A stretch of 64,000 nucleotides of DNA from Rubrivivax sp. (GTDB lineage Bacteria; Pseudomonadota; Gammaproteobacteria; Burkholderiales; Burkholderiaceae_C): positions 186,001 through 250,000 of the forward strand of contig JADJYX010000043.1 of the NCBI GenBank assembly GCA_016719535.1, read 5' to 3'. The notes beneath the pieces are model-generated. The model saw nothing but the letters and a program-made list of their open reading frames with translations, was not told the DNA's origin and did no database searches. The stretch's first letter is position 1; each line of letters opens with the position of its first letter. Below are positions 45,076 through 53,375 of the stretch, piece after piece. Both the position numbers and the translations under genes were made by a program.

Positions 45076-46284
45076 ATGCGATCCCGCGTCCTCTCCGGCA
45101 TGCGTCCCACCGGCGCCCTGCACCTCGGCCACTACCACGGCGCCCTGAAGAACTGGGTGCGCCTGCAGGAGCAGCACGACTGCTTCTATTTCGTCGCCGA
45201 CTGGCACGCGCTGACCACGCACTACGAAGAGCGCGAGGTCATCGAGAAGAACGTCTACGAGATGGTGATCGACTGGATCGCCGCCGGCCTCGACCCCGAC
45301 AAGAGCACCATCTTCATCCAGAGCCGCCTGCCCGAGCATGCCGAGCTCTTCACGCTGCTGGCGATGGGCACGCCGCTGGGCTGGCTGGAGCGCGTGCCGA
45401 CCTACAAGGACCAGATCGACAAGCTCAAGGACCGCGACCTCGCCACCTACGGCTTCCTCGGCTACCCGCTGCTGCAGGCCGCCGACATCCTGATCTACAA
45501 GGCCACCTACGTGCCGGTGGGCGAGGACCAGAGCTCGCACGTCGAGCTCACGCGCGAGGTGGCGCGCCGCTTCAACCACCTCTACGGCCGCATGGGCGGC
45601 TTCGAGGCCCGCGTGGCCGCCGCGCTGGCGCGCCTGCCCAAGGACGACCAGCGCTACTACGACCGGCAGCGCAAGGCCTTCGGCGAGACCGGCTCGGCCG
45701 AGGCCTGGGGCAAGGGCGAGGCGCTGGTGCGGCGCGCCGCCGCGGCCATCGAAGGCTGGACCGACGATCAGACCGAACTGCTGCTGGGCCACCTGCGTGG
45801 CAGCGGCAAGGCCATCCTGGTCGAGCCGCAGGCGCTGCACACCGAGGTGCTGCGCCTGCCGGGCCTGGACGGCACGAAGATGAGCAAGAGCTACGGCAAC
45901 GCCGTGCTGATGCGCGACGAGCCGGCCGAGGTCAGCCGCAAGATCAAGGGCATGACGACCGACCCCGCGCGCGTGCGCCGCACCGACCCCGGCAACCCGG
46001 AAAAATGCCCGGTGTGGGACTTCCACAAGGTCTACAGCGACGACACCACGAAGAACTGGGTCATCGAGGGCTGCACCAGCGCCGGCATCGGCTGCCTGGA
46101 CTGCAAGCAGCCGGTGATCGACGCCATCCTGCGCGAGCAGCAGCCCTGGCGCGAACGCGCGGCCGAGCTGACCGCGGACCCGAAGAAGGTGCACTGGATC
46201 GTCGAGATGGGCACCGAGCGCGCGCGCACCGTGGCACGGCAGACGATGAAGGACGTGCGCGACGCGATGGGGCTGGGCTACTGA
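45076..46284 (+). CDS. trpS: Tryptophanyl-tRNA synthetase
   Basis: A 402-residue class I synthetase, the longer form common in betaproteobacteria. The HIGH-type motif is in GALHLGHYHGALKNW and the KMSKS motif in GTKMSKSYGN. The extra length comes from an insertion near residues 170-240 (RMGGFEARVAAAL to LLGHLRGSG). A CTSAGIGCLDCKQ stretch near the C-terminus carries three Cys. ATG at 45076. A palindromic repeat separates it from the next gene. Confidence 0.96.
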   Translation: MRSRVLSGMRPTGALHLGHYHGALKNWVRLQEQHDCFYFVADWHALTTHYEEREVIEKNVYEMVIDWIAAGLDPDKSTIFIQSRLPEHAELFTLLAMGTPLGWLERVPTYKDQIDKLKDRDLATYGFLGYPLLQAADILIYKATYVPVGEDQSSHVELTREVARRFNHLYGRMGGFEARVAAALARLPKDDQRYYDRQRKAFGETGSAEAWGKGEALVRRAAAAIEGWTDDQTELLLGHLRGSGKAILVEPQALHTEVLRLPGLDGTKMSKSYGNAVLMRDEPAEVSRKIKGMTTDPARVRRTDPGNPEKCPVWDFHKVYSDDTTKNWVIEGCTSAGIGCLDCKQPVIDAILREQQPWRERAAELTADPKKVHWIVEMGTERARTVARQTMKDVRDAMGLGY

Positions 46285-46318
46285 TGAGCGCCGCACGATC
46301 GCATCGGAGGCGCTCGCT

Positions 46319-46352
46319 CCCCCTTGGGGGGACGGCGCGCAGCGCCCAGGGG
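46319..46352 (+). repeat. Intergenic hairpin element, copy B
   Basis: Between trpS and the esterase gene: CCCCC-TT-GGGGGG, then GGCGC-GCA-GCGCC, then CAGGGGG. The layout equals the element at 41664-41705, including the GCA loop, while the stem bases differ but still pair. Its last G-run also lies where a ribosome site for the esterase would be. Confidence 0.55.
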
Positions 46353-46357
46353 GCGCC

Positions 46358-47026
46358 ATGACCCCGCTGCAGACGATCGAAGTCAGCGCCACCGACCAGC
46401 CGGCCGCCAGCATCCTGATGCTGCACGGCCTGGGCGCCGACGGCACCGACTTCCTGCCCTTTGCCGACGAGATCGACCTCGCGGCCGTCGGCCCGGTGCG
46501 CTGGGTGCTGCCGCGTGCGCCGGTGCGCCCGGTCACCGTCAACGGCGGCTACCGCATGCGCGCCTGGTACGACATCCTGGGCAGCGACCTGGTGCGCCGC
46601 GAGGACGAAGCCGGGCTGCGCGAATCCTTCGCGCAGGTGCAGGCGCTGATCGAGCGCGAAATCGCGCGCGGCGTGCCGGCAAGGCGCATCGTGCTGGCGG
46701 GCTTTTCGCAGGGCTGCGCCATCACGCTCGGCGCGGGCCTGCGCTGCCCGCACCGGCTCGCCGGCCTGGCCGGGCTGTCGGGCTACCTGCCGCTGGCCGA
46801 CCGCACTGCGGCCGAAGCGCTGCCGGCCAACCGCGACGTGCCGCTCTTCCTGGCCCATGGCCGCGACGATGCGGTGGTGGTGCCGGCGCGCGGCATCGCG
46901 GCCCGCGACCAGTTGCTGAGCCTGGGTCACGCCGTCGAATGGCACGACTATCCGATCGAGCATTCGGTGTGCATCGAGGAGGTGCGCGCGCTCGAGCAGT
47001 TTCTGCGCCGCGTGCTGGCCACCTGA
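46358..47026 (+). CDS. Carboxylesterase/phospholipase (EstB/YpfH-like alpha-beta hydrolase)
   Basis: A 222-residue serine hydrolase. The oxyanion region is LMLHGLGADGTDF, the nucleophile Ser lies in LAGFSQGCAIT, Asp in LAHGRDDAVV and His in YPIEHSVC. Length and motifs match the small cytoplasmic carboxylesterase/phospholipase family (EstB of Pseudomonas, E. coli YpfH), active on short acyl esters. The ATG at 46358 follows the G-run of the repeat element. Followed by a GTG-started gene after 6 bases. Confidence 0.92.
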   Translation: MTPLQTIEVSATDQPAASILMLHGLGADGTDFLPFADEIDLAAVGPVRWVLPRAPVRPVTVNGGYRMRAWYDILGSDLVRREDEAGLRESFAQVQALIEREIARGVPARRIVLAGFSQGCAITLGAGLRCPHRLAGLAGLSGYLPLADRTAAEALPANRDVPLFLAHGRDDAVVVPARGIAARDQLLSLGHAVEWHDYPIEHSVCIEEVRALEQFLRRVLAT

Positions 47027-47032
47027 GGGGCC

Positions 47033-47488
47033 GTGGCCGCCCTGCACATCACCGACATCGAGAGCGCCATCAACTGGTGGCGCGATCGTTCGCCCTCGCC
47101 CGACGGCATCAGCGCCTGCCCCGAGGTGCGCGCACTGGCCGAGGTCTATGCGCTGATGGTCTACGACCACCGGGCCGAGTGCGACGAGCACGGCCTGCCG
47201 CCGCGGGCCCGCGAGGCCTGGCTGGCCTGGTATGCCAGCACGCCCGATTCGCCCTGCATCGCCATCTGCTCGACCAGCCAGGGCGATGCCTGCTGCAAGG
47301 GCTGTGGCCGCAGCTTCGACGAAGTCAGGCGCTGGACGGCCCTCAGCCCCGGCGAGAAACGCGCCGTCTGGCGGCGCATCGTGCAGGACGGCGGCGCCTG
47401 GCGCTTCAACCGTTATGCCGAGCGTGCCCAGGGCGAGGCGCCTGCGGCCGCGGCAGCACCCGCCGAACCCGCCAGGAGCCGCCGTTGA
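47033..47488 (+). CDS. DUF3717-DUF1289 fusion protein
   Basis: A 151-residue protein built of two small domains of unknown function. Residues 1 to about 70 (LHITDIESAINWWRDRSP) fit DUF3717, and residues 78-110 (SPCIAICSTSQGDACCKGCGRSFDEV) fit DUF1289, with its Cys pattern C-x3-C ... C-C-x2-C, likely binding zinc or a cluster. A short Ala-rich tail follows. The two domains are often separate, so the fusion suggests they work together. Start is GTG at 47033. The next gene starts with TTG inside this stop codon. Confidence 0.85.
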   Translation: MAALHITDIESAINWWRDRSPSPDGISACPEVRALAEVYALMVYDHRAECDEHGLPPRAREAWLAWYASTPDSPCIAICSTSQGDACCKGCGRSFDEVRRWTALSPGEKRAVWRRIVQDGGAWRFNRYAERAQGEAPAAAAAPAEPARSRR

Positions 47489-48870
47489 GCGGCGGCCGCT
47501 TCGCCGACAGCGTCCGCCGCATCGTCCACCTGGCCTGGCCGCTGTTCATCGGCCAGATCTCGGTGGTGGCCTTTGCCACCGTCGACACGCTGCTGGTGGG
47601 CCGCCACTCGGCCGCCGACCTGGCGGCGCTGTCGGTGGGCTCGGCCGCCTACATCACGGTCTTCATCGGCCTGATGGGGGTGGTGCTCGCACTCGGCCCC
47701 ATCGTCGGCCAGCTCTATGGCGCGCGCCAGCTCGAGCAGGCCGGCCGCCAGCTGCACCAGGCCGTGTGGCTGGCGCTGGCGCTGGCGCTGCTGGGGTCGA
47801 CGGTGCTGCTGTTTCCGGCGCCCTTCATGGCACTGGCACGCATGACGCCGGAGCAGGAAGCGCGTGTGCGCGACTACCTGTCGGTGCTGGCGCTGTCGCT
47901 GCCGGCGTCGCTGCTGTTCTCGGCCTACCGCGGCTTCAACAATGCGCTGTCGCGGCCGAAGGCGGTGATGGCGCTGCAGGTCGGCGGGCTGGCGCTGAAG
48001 GTGCCGCTGTCGGCGGTGCTGATCGGCGGGCTGCCGGCGCTGGGCGTGCCGGCGCTGGGCGTGGTCGGCTGCGCCACCTCGACGGCCATCGTCATGTGGT
48101 CGCAGGCCATCGTGGCCTTCGTGGTGCTGCGCCGCAGCGAGTTCTATGCCCCCTTCATGCTGTGGGGCCGCGGGCTGCACCCGCCCGACCGCCAGGCGCT
48201 GTGGACGCAGCTGCGGCTGGGCGTGCCGATGGGGCTGTCGATCCTGATCGAGGTCAGCGGGTTTGCGCTGATGGCCGTCTTCATCGCACGCCTGGGCACC
48301 AGCGCGGTGGCCGGGCACCAGATCGCAGCCAACCTGGTGTCGCTGATGTTCATGCTGCCGATGACGCTGGCCAGCGCCACCAGCACGCTGGTGGCGCAGC
48401 GCATCGGGGCGCGCGACCCGCACGACGCGCGCCGGCTGGTGCGCCACGGCATCGGCTTCGGCCTGCTGGCCGCGTGCGTGCTGGGTTCGCTGGTCTTCCT
48501 CGGCCGCGACGGCGTGGTGCGCCTGTATACGCAGGACGCCGCGGTGATCGCCGCGGCGCTGCCGCTGCTGGCCTGGATGACGCTCTTTCACGTCGTCGAC
48601 GCGGCGCAGACGCTGGCGTCCTTCGTGCTGCGCGCCTACCGCATCGCCACCGTGCCGATGTTCATCTTCGCCGGCTCGCTGTGGGGCGTGGGGCTGGGCG
48701 GCGGCTATGTGCTGGCCTTCGACGTCGGCGGCTGGACGCCGGCGCCGCTGCGGGGTGCCCCCGGCTATTGGGCGGCCAGCACCGCCGGCCTGACGCTGGC
48801 GGCGGCGCTGCTGCTGGCGGTGGTGTGGCGCGTGATGCGGGAAGCCAGGCGCCAGACGGCATCGGCCTGA
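47485..48870 (+). CDS. MATE-family multidrug/cation exporter
   Basis: A 461-residue membrane protein with 12 predicted helices in two similar halves (starts RIVHLAWPLFIGQISVVAF and TQLRLGVPMGLSILIEVSG). It is typical of MATE exporters (NorM/DinF-like), which expel cationic drugs against H+ or Na+. The start is an unusual TTG at 47485, overlapping the upstream stop (TTGA); AGGAG 8 bases before it supports this choice, and there is no in-frame ATG near the N-terminus. The substrate is unknown. Confidence 0.92.
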   Translation: MSGGRFADSVRRIVHLAWPLFIGQISVVAFATVDTLLVGRHSAADLAALSVGSAAYITVFIGLMGVVLALGPIVGQLYGARQLEQAGRQLHQAVWLALALALLGSTVLLFPAPFMALARMTPEQEARVRDYLSVLALSLPASLLFSAYRGFNNALSRPKAVMALQVGGLALKVPLSAVLIGGLPALGVPALGVVGCATSTAIVMWSQAIVAFVVLRRSEFYAPFMLWGRGLHPPDRQALWTQLRLGVPMGLSILIEVSGFALMAVFIARLGTSAVAGHQIAANLVSLMFMLPMTLASATSTLVAQRIGARDPHDARRLVRHGIGFGLLAACVLGSLVFLGRDGVVRLYTQDAAVIAAALPLLAWMTLFHVVDAAQTLASFVLRAYRIATVPMFIFAGSLWGVGLGGGYVLAFDVGGWTPAPLRGAPGYWAASTAGLTLAAALLLAVVWRVMREARRQTASA

Positions 48871-48919
48871 AGAAGGGCCGCGGCACCTGCCGCGCCGGGC
48901 CAGGGCCGCCAGCCTGCGT

Positions 48920-49474
48920 TCAGACCATCACGGCGTAGAAATATTTGATGCGCTCGTCGGCCAGCGGCGCCTTCAGCGACCGGTTGCGGGTCATGATGAG
49001 CTGGCCGACCGTCTTGCCGTCGGCGCCCTTGCTGGCCTGGTTGCCGTCCACCGACAGCAGCACGCCGCTGTCGCGGTCGACATGGCGGACCAAGAAATGG
49101 TGCTCGTGCCGTGGGATCACCGCCACGTCGCCGGCCTTGATCTCGTCGATGGCGCTGCCGGGGCGAAACTTCACCTGCAGCTTGTTCTCGACGACGATCC
49201 GGCCGTGCGTCAGCGACCAGCGCACATCCAGCCCCGCGTAGACCAGCATGGCGGTGGCGAAGATGCCGCACCAGTGCTTGTTCCTGCTCTTGCCGCTGCC
49301 CATCGGGATGCCGCTGCCCTGCCTGAGTGCCCCCGCGATCTGCGCATTCGTCGGCATGAATTCGCAGCCGGCGTATTCGAACAGGGTCTTGAAGTCCTCG
49401 GGCTGCAGGCGGTAGGGATCCGGGCTGGCCCAGTACAGCGCATGGCTGACGATGCTGTCGGACACGGTGGACAT
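48920..49474 (-). CDS. CHAP-like cysteine hydrolase domain protein
   Basis: A 184-residue soluble protein without signal peptide. The pattern KHWCGIFATAMLVYAG (candidate catalytic Cys), then AGDVAVIPRHEHHFLVRHV (candidate His) and LLSVDGNQ (polar third residue) matches the order of CHAP/NlpC-type peptidoglycan amidases, especially the small TIGR02594-like group. The fit is to the motif order only. It could be a phage-like endolysin, a type VI effector or a house-cleaning enzyme. ATG 49474 has a strong GGAGGG site 4-5 bases upstream. It stands alone, converging with the MATE gene. Confidence 0.7.
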   Translation of the reverse strand: MSTVSDSIVSHALYWASPDPYRLQPEDFKTLFEYAGCEFMPTNAQIAGALRQGSGIPMGSGKSRNKHWCGIFATAMLVYAGLDVRWSLTHGRIVVENKLQVKFRPGSAIDEIKAGDVAVIPRHEHHFLVRHVDRDSGVLLSVDGNQASKGADGKTVGQLIMTRNRSLKAPLADERIKYFYAVMV

Positions 49475-49525
49475 GTCACCCTCCGATGGCGCGTCAGTCG
49501 GGCCGGCGCTCGGGGCCATCCCCGG

Positions 49526-50995
49526 TCAGGATGCCCTGCACGCCCGCCGATGCCGCAGCCTGCTGCGCTTATACGGCTGCTGCGCCCTGCGGTCAATCAG
49601 ACTGCAGCGCCAGGGCCGCGCACGCTGGCGCATCAGGTGCGCTGCACGGCGCCCGGCAGCACGAGCGCAAAGCAGCTGCCGCCGCCCTCGCGCGGCTCGC
49701 AGCGCACCTGCACCGCCGTGGCGCTCGGCGATCTGGCGCACCAGGGCCAGGCCCAGGCCGACGCCACCGGCCTTCTCGGCGTGCCCGGGCAGGCGGAAGA
49801 AGGGCTCGAAGATGCGTTCGCGGAAGGCTTCGGGCACGCCGGGGCCACGGTCGCAGACGCGGGCCTCGACCGCGTCACCTTGCCGCAGCACCTGCAGATC
49901 GATGTCGCCGCCGCCGTAGCGGCGCGCGTTTTCCAGCAGGTTGCGCAGGGCGCGGCGGATCAGCCGCTCGTCGCCGCGCAGGATCACCGGCTCGCCCTGC
50001 ACGCTGGCGTCCACGCGCGCGGCCTCCTCGGCCGCCAGCCCCAGCAGGTCGACCTCGTCGCGGCGTTCCAGCGCGGCACCGGCGTCGAGCCGGCTGGCCA
50101 GCAGCACCTCGTCGACCAGCGCGTCGAGCTCGGCGATATTGACGTCGATCTCGTGCCGCATCGCCGCGCGCTGCGCGGGCGACGCATCCTCCAGCATCGA
50201 CACCGCCATCTTCAGCCGCGTCAGCGGCGAGCGCAGTTCGTGGCTGGCGTTGGCCAGCAGGCTCTTGTGCGACTGCAGCAGGGCCTCGATGCGCGCGGCG
50301 GCGCGGTTGAAGCTGGCGCCCAGCGCCGCCACCTCGTCGCGGCCGTCCTCGGCCACACGCTGGTGCAGCGCACCGGCGCCGAAAGCCTCGACACCCTGCT
50401 CGAGGGCCTCGAGCCGGCGCGTCAGCCGGCGCACGACCGGCCAGGCACCGCCGGCCACCGCGGCAAACAGCACCAGCAGCAGCACCGCCAGCGTCACGCC
50501 CTCGGGCCAGCCGCGCGGCAGCAGCCACGGCAGCCCGTTCGCCGGCGGCGGGGCCGGCCCGGCGCCAGGCATCATGCCGGGGCGCATGCCCATGCCGGCG
50601 CGCAGCGGCGGCCGCAGCACCCACAGCGTGCGGCCGTCGTCCAGCCGCACGGGCTGCAGACGTCGCGCCAGCATCGGCCCGCCTTCGGCCTCGCGGCGCG
50701 CGAACAGTTCGGTGGTGACGACCCGCCGCCCCTGCGCGTCGTCCAGCGCCAGCGCCACGCGCAGGCGCTGCGACCAGTCCTGCAGCGCCGACTCCTGCTC
50801 GGCCAGCGGTGCCGAGGCCGCGGGCAGCGAGCGCTGCAGCAGCTCGGCCCAGGCCTCGGTGCGGTCGCGCACGCGTTCCTCGAAGCGCACGCGCTCCTGC
50901 TCCAGGTGGCGCTGCACCAGCCAGCCCGAGACCAGCGCGAACAAGGCCAGCGCCGCCACCACCGTGAGGTAGATGCGCAGGTAGAGCGACTTCAC
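49526..50995 (-). CDS. Sensor histidine kinase, 3' end frameshifted
   Basis: A membrane kinase of the CpxA/RstB type, read here as 489 residues. First helix 8-28, periplasmic part 29-166 with a Met-rich stretch (GMGMRPGMMPG, 134-144), second helix 167-185, HAMP to about 238, H252 in SHELRSP, N-box and G-boxes (DRGPGVP, GVGLGLALVRQ). After AERHGG the frame becomes nonsense (Arg-rich to 49526). Skipping one base near 49711 restores a normal ending (QVRCEPREGGGSCFALVLPG) that stops at 49633. The catalytic core is intact, so the read-through form might still work. Last gene of a Spy-like/regulator/kinase operon. Confidence 0.85.
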   Translation of the reverse strand: MKSLYLRIYLTVVAALALFALVSGWLVQRHLEQERVRFEERVRDRTEAWAELLQRSLPAASAPLAEQESALQDWSQRLRVALALDDAQGRRVVTTELFARREAEGGPMLARRLQPVRLDDGRTLWVLRPPLRAGMGMRPGMMPGAGPAPPPANGLPWLLPRGWPEGVTLAVLLLVLFAAVAGGAWPVVRRLTRRLEALEQGVEAFGAGALHQRVAEDGRDEVAALGASFNRAAARIEALLQSHKSLLANASHELRSPLTRLKMAVSMLEDASPAQRAAMRHEIDVNIAELDALVDEVLLASRLDAGAALERRDEVDLLGLAAEEAARVDASVQGEPVILRGDERLIRRALRNLLENARRYGGGDIDLQVLRQGDAVEARVCDRGPGVPEAFRERIFEPFFRLPGHAEKAGGVGLGLALVRQIAERHGGAGALRAARGRRQLLCARAAGRRAAHLMRQRARPWRCSLIDRRAQQPYKRSRLRHRRACRAS

Positions 50996-51028
50996 GGCGG
51001 GGGCGACGCCCGGTGGCCGGCGCGGCGG

Positions 51029-51730
51029 TCACTCGTCCTGCTTGCGCGCGAAGACATAGCCGCTGCCGCGCACGGTGAGCACGCGCTTGGGATTCTTGGG
51101 GTCGTCCTCGATGACGGCACGGATGCGCGAGATGTGCACGTCGATGCTGCGGTCGAAGGCTTCGAGCGGATGGCCCTTGAGGGCGTCCATGATCTGGTCG
51201 CGCGAGAGCACGCGCCCCGGGCTCTTGGCCAGCACGACCAGCAGCTCGAACTGGTGGCCGGTGAGGTCGCAGGACTTGCCGTCCAGGCGTGCCTGGCGCG
51301 CGCCGAGGTCGATCTCCAGGCGGCCGAAGACCAGCACGTCGTCGCGGCCCGGTTCGGGCGATGCGCGCCGCAGCAGCGCCTTCACCCGCGCCAGCAGCTC
51401 GCGCGGCTCGAAAGGCTTGGGCAGGTAGTCGTCGGCGCCGAGCTCCAGGCCGACGATGCGGTCCATCGGCTCGCCGCGCGCGGTCAGCATCAGCAGCGGC
51501 AGGCGGCGCAGCCGGGCATCGGCGCGCAACTCGCGCGTCAGGTCCAGGCCGTCGCCGTCGGGCAGCATCAGGTCGAGCAGCAGCGCGTCGAAGGACGCGC
51601 CGCGCAGCCTTTCGCGCCCGGCGCCGAGCGACGCGGCCGCCTCCACCTCGTAGCCGTTGCGGCGGAGGTAGTCGCCCAGCATGTCGGTCAGGCGAACGTC
51701 GTCGTCGATCAGCAGCAGGCGGGCGCTCAA
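51029..51730 (-). CDS. OmpR-family response regulator
   Basis: A 233-residue two-component regulator: receiver domain with phospho-acceptor D53 (ALLLDLMLPDGDG), acidic pocket DDD near residue 10, and the conserved Lys in LPKPFEPRELLARV. A C-terminal winged helix with HQFELLVVLAKSPGRVLSRDQIMDAL and DRSIDVHISRIRAVIEDDP follows. The sequence is closest to CpxR/RstA-like regulators. It lies 33 bases upstream of its cognate kinase gene and 37 bases downstream of the Spy-like gene. Confidence 0.94.
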   Translation of the reverse strand: MSARLLLIDDDVRLTDMLGDYLRRNGYEVEAAASLGAGRERLRGASFDALLLDLMLPDGDGLDLTRELRADARLRRLPLLMLTARGEPMDRIVGLELGADDYLPKPFEPRELLARVKALLRRASPEPGRDDVLVFGRLEIDLGARQARLDGKSCDLTGHQFELLVVLAKSPGRVLSRDQIMDALKGHPLEAFDRSIDVHISRIRAVIEDDPKNPKRVLTVRGSGYVFARKQDE

Positions 51731-51767
51731 GTCGGGGGCTCCGGACGGTGGTGCGAAGCGCGAGAGC

Positions 51768-52319
51768 TTACTTCGGCGCGCCGCGACGCTCCATCATGCC
51801 GCGGCGCTGGCCGGCCATCTCGGCCAGCCTGGTGCGCTGCTCGGGCGTGAGCACACGGCTGGCGTCGAGCATGGCCTGCATGCGGCGCTTGCTGGCGGCG
51901 TCGTGGCGGGCCAGTTGCTGCTGGCGCAGCGCCTCCACGGCATTGGCGTCCACCGTCGGCTGCGTGAAGAGCTGCCGCATCTGCTCGTGCAGAGCACGGC
52001 CGCTCTCGCGCTGGGCCTGCAGATCGGTGCGTGCCGCGTCCATGATCTGCCGGATCTGGGCGCGCTGCTCGGCGCTGGCACCGATGGCCTCGAGCATGCG
52101 TTCGGCGCGCGGGCCGCCCATCATGCCGGCGCCCATGCCGCCGTGCTGGCCATCCATGCCGCCATGCCGGCCACCCATCATGGCGCCGTGACGCTGACCG
52201 TCCATCGGTGCGGCCTGGGCGCTGAGCACGGTGGCGCCGGCCAGCGCCACGAAGATGCCGGTGCCCAGCAGTTGCAGGGCGCGGCGGCTGAAACGGGGGA
52301 TCGCGGTCGGGGGGTTCAT
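51768..52319 (-). CDS. Spy/CpxP-family periplasmic protein, Met/His-rich
   Basis: A 183-residue protein with a signal peptide (hydrophobic run at about residues 14-34, ending AQAA). Next is a segment very rich in Met, His and Gly (residues 35-70, repeats of GMxGxxHGG type), then a helical LTxxQ domain (two copies of the motif region: GASAEQRAQI and LTPEQRTRL). Spy/CpxP proteins are envelope chaperones and negative regulators of Cpx-type kinases. The Met/His stretch suggests copper or zinc binding. The ATG at 52319 has TGGAGA upstream. It begins the operon with the regulator and kinase, as CpxP accompanies CpxRA. Confidence 0.88.
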   Translation of the reverse strand: MNPPTAIPRFSRRALQLLGTGIFVALAGATVLSAQAAPMDGQRHGAMMGGRHGGMDGQHGGMGAGMMGGPRAERMLEAIGASAEQRAQIRQIMDAARTDLQAQRESGRALHEQMRQLFTQPTVDANAVEALRQQQLARHDAASKRRMQAMLDASRVLTPEQRTRLAEMAGQRRGMMERRGAPK

Positions 52320-52456
52320 CAGGTCTCCAGGGCAGGGGTTGCAATGGAGACGATGCTGCGCCGGCCAGGTAACGTCGCTGTGCGCTGCGCGTAAAGATCT
52401 GTTCACGCGCTGGCCATGCCGCGCTGCGGCGGCTGCCGCATGCGCTGCGGCGGACG

Positions 52457-53212
52457 TCAGGCCGGCAATTCCTGGCGGCGGGCCGGGGAGGTGACCTCGT
52501 CGCCGCGGCGCGCGGCCCTGGCGATGGCCTTGGCCGAGGGCGATTGCAGTTCACCCTGCAGCTCGACGGCCGCGCCGGGCGCCTCGTCGCCCGCGCCGCC
52601 CAGGTCCAGGCCGGGCAGCATGACGTCGCCGTACGCCGCCAGCAGCGCCGCCTCGGCCTCGGCCGCGTCGTCGCCCTCCAGCGTGACCGGGTGCGCCAGT
52701 GCCCCGGTCTCGACATCCTCGACCGGCGGTCGGGCCGGGGACGCGGCCGGCGCCGGCGTGGCCCGCGCCTCGGGCTCGCGCTCGATCAGCATCACCGCCA
52801 TCTTCGAGCGCAGCAGCGCCAGGCCGTCGTCCGACCAGTTGGTGACCAGGCCCTCGAACTGGTCGAGCGCCTGCCTGAGCACGTCGTAGGGCACCTTGGT
52901 CAGGCCGCGCAGGCCCTTCTTCGCCAGCGCATGTTCGATCAACGCCAGCTGGCGCAATGCCGCGCGGTTGGCGGGCAGCCCATCGAGCAGCCGCGCCAGC
53001 GACGCCTGCATGCGCTGCGATTCCTGCTGCTCCTTCAGTGCGGCGGCCCCAGGCTGCGACGGACCACGCCGGCCGGCGCGGTCCCGCTTCGGCTGCGCCT
53101 CGTCGAGCACCACCTCCAGTCCGCGCTCGCCGCGGCGCACACGGACGTCGGCGCGGAAGAAGGCCTTGATGGCCTGGGCGATGACGGCGAAGGGGCGCAA
53201 GATGGAAACCAT
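52457..53212 (-). CDS. Unknown protein, Burkholderiales-type hypothetical
   Basis: A 251-residue soluble protein I cannot assign. It starts MVSILRPFAVIAQAIKAFFRAD. Residues 60-150 form a helical core (LARLLDGLPANRAALRQLALIEHALAKKG, then VPYDVLRQALDQFEGLVTNWSDDGLALLRSKMAVMLIERE). The remaining 100 residues are Ala/Pro/Glu-rich and probably disordered. No catalytic motif or membrane helix is seen. It lies between the Spy-like gene and a diguanylate cyclase, all on the minus strand, with 163 bases to the latter, so a link to signalling is only positional. Confidence 0.7.
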   Translation of the reverse strand: MVSILRPFAVIAQAIKAFFRADVRVRRGERGLEVVLDEAQPKRDRAGRRGPSQPGAAALKEQQESQRMQASLARLLDGLPANRAALRQLALIEHALAKKGLRGLTKVPYDVLRQALDQFEGLVTNWSDDGLALLRSKMAVMLIEREPEARATPAPAASPARPPVEDVETGALAHPVTLEGDDAAEAEAALLAAYGDVMLPGLDLGGAGDEAPGAAVELQGELQSPSAKAIARAARRGDEVTSPARRQELPA

Positions 53213-53375
53213 GGCGTGAACGCTCGGAGGCGGCAGACCCGGCTCGACATGACCCGGGCACGTTTCCAGTATCGGCCCGCCGCTGGCCGCGCTTGAGCCC
53301 TGCAGCTGTTTCCAACGGCAACAGACGCCGGCGTCGACCGGTGCGGTGGTCGAACCCGGCGGTCGGGCCGGCGCA

